Positions 49,336 through 53,426 of a stretch of DNA of 53,426 nt are shown here, piece by piece. The DNA is from Halieaceae bacterium (lineage in GTDB: Bacteria; Pseudomonadota; Gammaproteobacteria; Pseudomonadales; Halieaceae). The position numbers were made by a program, and so were the translations under genes. The stretch's first letter is position 1. Every line of letters starts with the position of its first letter. The stretch spans positions 1 to 53,426 of the forward strand of contig JANQLM010000007.1 in NCBI GenBank assembly GCA_028280635.1, given 5' to 3'. The notes under the pieces were generated by a model. The model had not been told where the DNA came from, did not search any database, and saw nothing but the letters and a program-made list of their open reading frames with translations.

Positions 49336-50542
49336 GGTAGTCTTCCTCAACCGCGTTTCGGAACTGCTCCAGCACATCCGGGAATGCGCTGGTGACACGG
49401 TTCCACCCCGGGATGAAGGGCTTCTGCATGGGATTGGCCAGGAAATAGTCCCCGGCCTTCATAATATTCTGTGCAAACAGCTCGACCGCCTCTTCCTCGC
49501 GATGGCGCTGATAGCCGAGGCCGTTGATGGCGGCGTCGTTCTCGTAGGTGTCGATAAAGTCCAGCGCCACCCGGTAGTAGGTCGCCTTGATGGTGCGAAA
49601 TTTTTCGGTGGAAAACACCTCACCCTTGGTGGCGAGTTTTCGAAACATCGCCTTGGCAATATCGGTACTCATTTTTGACAGCCCGCGGGTCGGGTCTTCC
49701 CTGGAGAGCTCCTGGTGTTTGTGGTCGTAGACTTCCGCTATATCCACCTGACAAATACGGTTGGTGGCGTAGTTGCGGTTCATTTCCGACAACACGCCCA
49801 CCTCCAGGCCCCAGTCGCTGGGAATCAACAGGTCATTGATCACATAAGAGCGCAGGGAGAACTCGCCGGCCAGCGGATAGCGGAAACTGTCCATATAATT
49901 CAGGAACTCGCTGTAGCCACAGACCTTGGTCAGTGAGCGCAGCAGCGGTGTCACGAACAGCCGGCTGACGCGGCCACCCATGGTGTCGGTGGCGACCCGC
50001 GCGTAGTAGCCCTTGCAGAAGGAGTAGCTGAAGCTTGGGTTGGCCACCGGGTAGATCAGCCGCGCCAGCAGCTCGCGCTCATAGGTGACGATGTCGCAGT
50101 CGTGCAAGGCCACACTCTCGGAACGTCCGGTGGCCAGCACGTAGCCCAGCATGTACCAGACATTGCGGCCCTTACCCATTTCCGTGGGCGCCAGCCCCTT
50201 CTCCTTGAGCCTGGAATCGATGGCCATCAGGCGTGGACCGTCGTTCCACAGCACGCGGTGGTGCTGCGGCAGGCGTGAAAAATACTCCAGCGCTTCCAGG
50301 TAATCATCCTTGTCGGCGCGATCGAGGCCAATGACGATCTCGTCCAGGTAGGGCACCTTGCACAGTTCGTCGACGATATTGGCCAGCGCCGGACCCGACA
50401 GCTCCGAGTGCAGGCAGGGCAGCACCAGGGACATCGGACGGGATGCGCGAAACTGCATCAGCTCGCGCTCCAGGTCCTCCACCGGCCTGCGGGTCAGGTT
50501 GTGCAGGGTGGTGACCAGTCCATTCTGGTGAAAATCGCCCAT
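49313..50542 (-). CDS. gpgS: Glucosyl-3-phosphoglycerate synthase
   Basis: A 409-residue GT81-type glycosyltransferase transferring glucose from NDP-glucose to 3-phosphoglycerate. GPRLMAIDSRLKEKGL and EMGKGRNVWYMLGYVLA carry donor contacts; the metal-binding DCD is D148-D150 (LHDCDIVTYE); FSYSFCKGYYARVATDTMGGRVSRL and GEFSLRSYVINDLLIPSDWGLEVG are the acceptor-site regions of the family. Product: glucosyl-3-phosphoglycerate, a compatible-solute precursor. Third gene in the four-gene operon. Confidence 0.93.
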   Translation of the reverse strand: MGDFHQNGLVTTLHNLTRRPVEDLERELMQFRASRPMSLVLPCLHSELSGPALANIVDELCKVPYLDEIVIGLDRADKDDYLEALEYFSRLPQHHRVLWNDGPRLMAIDSRLKEKGLAPTEMGKGRNVWYMLGYVLATGRSESVALHDCDIVTYERELLARLIYPVANPSFSYSFCKGYYARVATDTMGGRVSRLFVTPLLRSLTKVCGYSEFLNYMDSFRYPLAGEFSLRSYVINDLLIPSDWGLEVGVLSEMNRNYATNRICQVDIAEVYDHKHQELSREDPTRGLSKMSTDIAKAMFRKLATKGEVFSTEKFRTIKATYYRVALDFIDTYENDAAINGLGYQRHREEEAVELFAQNIMKAGDYFLANPMQKPFIPGWNRVTSAFPDVLEQFRNAVEEDYREYAAPR

Positions 50543-50551
50543 CAGGTCTCC

Positions 50552-51337
50552 CTAGCGCTCCGCGCTGTCGCTGAATTCATCGAGCAGGCCTGACATCGCT
50601 TCCTGCCAGCCGTAGGGGCCGGGATCACGTGTACGGAGGACACGCCCGGGGCCCACGGGCTGCAGGCTGTCAGACCTCGCCGATTTGATGATAACCCCTA
50701 TATCCGCCGCCGCCAGCATCGGCAGGTCGTTGGGGCTGTCACCGAGGGCGATAACCGGCCCATGATTGACATAGCGCAGGCGCAGGCGGTTAAGCGCAGC
50801 GCCCTTGTCAGTGGGGCCGGCCACAGACAGGAAGCGGCCGCCCTGCTGTGCCACCAGGCCGCGCGCCTCGAGCAGACATCGAAAGCGCTCCAGGTTCTGC
50901 TCGCTGTCTTCCCAGCGCAGCGGCTCGCTGAACTCGCGCTCTGCGGCCAGCGCGGCGGCCGACAGGGATAGCCCGGTGTTCTGCGCCACCTGCTCCACTG
51001 ACATATCGGCAAATCCGGTAAAGCGGAAACCCTCCTGCTCCCGCAGGACGCGAAGCTGCGCCAACACCTCAGATCTGGGCGGCGCCAACGCCTCCAGGTC
51101 GACACCCGCCCCCGTCACGGTGCAGATGCCGGCGCCGTTCTCGCAGATGAAAGGCCCGCTGATCCCCAGTTCCGCCTGCAGCGGCAGCATCTCTGCCCGG
51201 GTTTTGCTGGAACACAACACCAGCGGAATCTTGCGTTCGCGGATGGTGGCCAGCGCCGCCGCGGCGGGCGCAAAACTATAGCTGTCGTGGTCCAGCAAGG
51301 TGCCGTCGAGATCGGTCACTACCAATGGCACACTCAC
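50552..51337 (-). CDS. gpgP: Glucosyl/mannosyl-3-phosphoglycerate phosphatase (HAD)
   Basis: A 261-residue HAD-superfamily IIB (MpgP/YedP-type) phosphatase. GTG 51337 overlaps the glycerate kinase stop (GTGA) and starts VSVPLVVTDLDGTLLDHD, with the catalytic DxDGT at the N-terminus; the longer frame is rejected. CSSKTRAEM, GPFICENGAGI and ALGDSPNDLPML are motifs 2-4. It dephosphorylates glucosyl-3-phosphoglycerate to glucosylglycerate. Operon position supports this substrate over mannosyl forms. Confidence 0.9.
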   Translation of the reverse strand: MSVPLVVTDLDGTLLDHDSYSFAPAAAALATIRERKIPLVLCSSKTRAEMLPLQAELGISGPFICENGAGICTVTGAGVDLEALAPPRSEVLAQLRVLREQEGFRFTGFADMSVEQVAQNTGLSLSAAALAAEREFSEPLRWEDSEQNLERFRCLLEARGLVAQQGGRFLSVAGPTDKGAALNRLRLRYVNHGPVIALGDSPNDLPMLAAADIGVIIKSARSDSLQPVGPGRVLRTRDPGPYGWQEAMSGLLDEFSDSAER

Positions 51338-52203
51338 GAGATTCTTGCCCCACAGATGCCGTGGTCCTCGGCCACGTCGAACAGGTAATCGGCGCGGGCC
51401 GGCAGTTCGTCCAGGCACTGGCGCGTTACCCGTTCGTAGTGCTCCACAAATCGCTTGACCTGCGCTGCGCTCATCACCCCGGCACCGCTGCGCTGGCGCG
51501 AGAGCTTCTCTTCCTGCAGCCGCCGCCACTCCAGTACCCGCTCCATGGAAGGCGCCCTGAGCATGACCAGCTTGTGCAGGCGAGCGTACAGGGCCGCGTA
51601 GGGACCTTGTAGCTGTTCGTTTACGTAGCGGCGCCAGGCGCCATCGCTGTCCTCGCTGGCTTCCAGATCGTTGATCGGCGTGTGCAGCGCCAGCTCAGGT
51701 TCCGGGCCCGCGCCCACACACCAGCCTTCCAGGAAGATCACGTCGGCCGGGCCCACCGTCTGCCAATCGGACGCTGGTAAGCGATCATCGATGGCCTTGT
51801 CGAATACCGGTATCGAGACTTCCCGCCCCGCGACCAGGGCTTCGAGGGTCCGCTCAAGCAGTGCAAGCTCGTGGGTGCCGGGCACACCGCGGGTCGCCAG
51901 CAAGGGGTGCACTGTCTCGGCCAACCGCTGCCGGGCGCGGCGCGTCAGGTAGAAATCATCCAGCGAGAGGGTCAGCGGTCGTAAGCCGCCGGCTTCCAGC
52001 ATCAGGCAGAACGCGTGGCAGGCGGTGGTCTTGCCGGTACCCTGGGCACCGTTGACGCCCACCAGCAGCGGCGCGCCGCTGGCAGCGTGCTGGGTCTGCA
52101 GCCAGTCTGCCAGGGGCAGGAACCAGCGCTCGGCCATGGCCGGGTAGGTATCTGGCAGCGCCTCGGAGGCGGCCAGGGAGTTGAGTTGTTCACGCAGCGA
52201 CAT
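51334..52203 (-). CDS. D-glycerate 3-kinase
   Basis: A 289-residue P-loop kinase of the yeast/plant GLYK and YggC-like type, distinct from GarK/GlxK. Walker A is GAQGTGKTT (52-60) after LLVGVN; LTLSLDDFYLTR contains the second acidic site; FDKAIDDR and IFLEGWCVGAG follow. It phosphorylates D-glycerate to 3-phosphoglycerate, recycling the glycerate released by the phosphorylase. First gene of the operon; 230 bases separate it from the divergent lipoprotein gene. Confidence 0.88.
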   Translation of the reverse strand: MSLREQLNSLAASEALPDTYPAMAERWFLPLADWLQTQHAASGAPLLVGVNGAQGTGKTTACHAFCLMLEAGGLRPLTLSLDDFYLTRRARQRLAETVHPLLATRGVPGTHELALLERTLEALVAGREVSIPVFDKAIDDRLPASDWQTVGPADVIFLEGWCVGAGPEPELALHTPINDLEASEDSDGAWRRYVNEQLQGPYAALYARLHKLVMLRAPSMERVLEWRRLQEEKLSRQRSGAGVMSAAQVKRFVEHYERVTRQCLDELPARADYLFDVAEDHGICGARIS

Positions 52204-52433
52204 GCCGGCGCGTTTTCCCTGCAGGTGTCAGAAGTTCAGGAAACAAGTTTTGTGCCAAGCCGCTGGAGCACGCGCTTCCCCGCTCGCCCAGGCCCATTTC
52301 GCACCAAAAGCGGGCGCATCCAGGCATTGCGCCAGCCCATGGTGCACGGCCCTCCCGCGGCCCGCGTTGATCAGCATGCCTCGGCAAGCCGTATATACCC
52401 CGTGATTTCAAGACTCCAGTTCTAAGGATAGCC

Positions 52434-53000
52434 GTGAATACATGCAAGTTGTTGGCCGCTGCCCTGCTCATTTTGCTTACCGGGTGCAGCAGCGTCAGCG
52501 TGGAGGATTACCGCGATGCCAGCCCCCGATTCGTTCCCAGCGAGTTCTTTGATGGCCGGCTTACCGCCCACGGTGTCGTCATGGACCGCGGCGGCAAGGT
52601 GACCCGGCACTTCAATGCCGACATTGTCGCCTACTGGAAGGACGGTGTGGGCACCCTGGAAGAGGATTTCGTCTTTGATGACGGCGAACAACAGCGCCGG
52701 GTCTGGACCCTCACGCCGGACGGCGACGGCGGCTACGTCGGCCGCGCCGGTGACGTGGTGGGCGACGGTGGCCTCAGCTTCGCCGGCAACGCCGTGTTCC
52801 TGGACTACGTGCTGCAGATTCCCTACGGTGACGGCACCATCGATCTGCGCGTGGATGACCGCATGTACCTGGTGGCGCCAAATGTGTTGATCAACGAATC
52901 CCGCCTGTCCAAGTTTGGCTTCGGCGTGGGGCGAATTGTGCTGACGATAGTGCGCCACCGGGATGCCAAAACCGCCGACGCGCTGCTGCCGGGAGCCTGA
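52434..53000 (+). CDS. DUF3833-type lipoprotein
   Basis: A 188-residue exported lipoprotein. GTG 52434 is preceded by TAAGGAT; signal MNTCKLLAAALLILLTGC ends in a lipobox (Cys18). The mature part (FVPSEFFDGRLTAHGVVMDR, then LEEDFVFDDGEQQRRVWTLT and IDLRVDDRMYLVAPNVLINE) follows the DUF3833 pattern, a small beta-rich lipocalin-like family. Envelope role unknown. It ends three bases before the PPOX gene. Confidence 0.85.
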   Translation: MNTCKLLAAALLILLTGCSSVSVEDYRDASPRFVPSEFFDGRLTAHGVVMDRGGKVTRHFNADIVAYWKDGVGTLEEDFVFDDGEQQRRVWTLTPDGDGGYVGRAGDVVGDGGLSFAGNAVFLDYVLQIPYGDGTIDLRVDDRMYLVAPNVLINESRLSKFGFGVGRIVLTIVRHRDAKTADALLPGA

Positions 53001-53003
53001 GCC

Positions 53004-53426
53004 ATGAATCCAGATATCGGTTTTGAAATCAAAGGTCCCTGGGATCAGGCCGCCGCCGCAGCCTACCTCGAACAGACCCGTTTTCCACTGCGGCTGGCCT
53101 GCGTGGGCCGTGACGGTTTCCCGCGCGTGGTCTCGCTGTGGTACCAGTATCACGCCGGCAGCTTCCTGTGCGTCACCCATCGCGACGCCAAGTTGACCAC
53201 CCTGCTGCGCAACAATCACAAGGTGGGCTTCGAGGTCTCTCCCAACGAGCCGCCCTATCACGGCGTGCGCGGCCAGGGCCTGGTCAGCCTGCACGAGACA
53301 GGCGGTGAAGCCGTGTTGCGAGACAACCTGCAGAGTTACCTGGGTGGCATGGACTCAAGCCTGGCACGCTGGCTGCTGTCTCGGGCCGAGGAAGAACTGT
53401 TGGGGCGGGTGGATATCACCCGCATG
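53004..53426 (+). CDS. Pyridoxamine-5'-phosphate-oxidase-like protein, 3' partial
   Basis: Starts MNPDIGFEIKGPWDQAAAAA at ATG 53004 and stays open for 141 codons to the right edge, so the gene is cut. The visible half is a PPOX split barrel: RFPLRLACVGRDGFPRVVSL, LWYQYHAGSFLCVTHRDAKL and VGFEVSPNEPPYHGVRGQGL, containing FMN-phosphate contacts. It follows the DUF3833 gene by three bases and is probably co-transcribed. Cofactor may be FMN or F420. Confidence 0.85.
   Translation, partial: MNPDIGFEIKGPWDQAAAAAYLEQTRFPLRLACVGRDGFPRVVSLWYQYHAGSFLCVTHRDAKLTTLLRNNHKVGFEVSPNEPPYHGVRGQGLVSLHETGGEAVLRDNLQSYLGGMDSSLARWLLSRAEEELLGRVDITRM

Noticed and set aside
52422-53294. A 290-residue minus-strand protein
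   Set aside because: Lies opposite the DUF3833 lipoprotein and PPOX genes, both with clear signatures and start sites.

Overview
The window is about 53 kb of GC-rich chromosomal DNA from a Gram-negative bacterium. A TonB-dependent receptor, an Omp85-type barrel, Lol-like ABC permeases, RND efflux, an ornithine-lipid synthase homologue and an LpxH-like hydrolase all need an outer membrane. The mix of P450, TPR-sulfotransferase, TauD-like dioxygenase, ergothioneine genes and glucosylglycerate genes fits a marine gammaproteobacterium of the Halieaceae/Cellvibrionales type. That placement is inference. I saw no rRNA or tRNA gene, no CRISPR array, no integrase and no transposase gene.

Left third (1-18.4 kb): the window opens inside a GFA-type zinc protein, followed by a lipoprotein, a conserved hypothetical, and a divergent SDR/MarR pair around two tandem palindromes. 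Then come a TPR-sulfotransferase, a TonB-dependent receptor with a strong terminator, a VOC protein, an Omp85 barrel with a 24-bp repeat across its stop codon, a PPOX protein, a P450, and a coupled tetR-adaptor-RND efflux operon. A SnoaL-like protein, a Pmp3/YqaE microprotein with an apparent ATA start, and a GST close the section.

Accessory island (about 18.5-23.7 kb): GC content is visibly lower and every gene is on the minus strand. It holds two unknown exported or membrane proteins, a translationally coupled PIN-like and PD-(D/E)XK-like nuclease pair (candidate defence operon), a HEPN-like protein and a small unknown protein. The last two genes sit in what look like integron gene cassettes: an attC-like site separates them, and each cassette's first bases are complementary to the attC half that ends it. 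Two REP/RAYT-like inverted-repeat elements have inserted. One supplies the last 20 codons of the PIN gene; the other breaks a cassette end.

Centre (23.7-36.2 kb): a minus-strand run encodes a LolA-like carrier, two FtsX-type permeases, a LolD-like ATPase, an outer-membrane barrel, an exported M20 amidohydrolase and an acyltransferase. These look like an envelope lipid or lipoprotein export module. An unknown coupled gene pair, an exported glycerophosphodiesterase, an amidohydrolase-2 protein lacking the usual HxH motif, a GST and lipoyl synthase follow.

Right part (36.2-53.4 kb): a TauD-like dioxygenase precedes an M19 dipeptidase gene whose middle appears replaced by VOC and ABM genes. A degenerate 23-bp repeat array borders a four-gene coupled operon: ABC ATPase, substrate-binding/permease fusion, EgtB and EgtD (ergothioneine synthesis plus a probable betaine-type transporter). 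Next are a Fur-box-controlled pair of small proteins and an OlsF-like/LpxH-like pair. A four-gene operon follows that forms a closed glucosylglycerate cycle: glycerate kinase, GpgP, GpgS and glucosylglycerate phosphorylase. A DUF3833-like lipoprotein and a PPOX protein cut by the right edge end the window.
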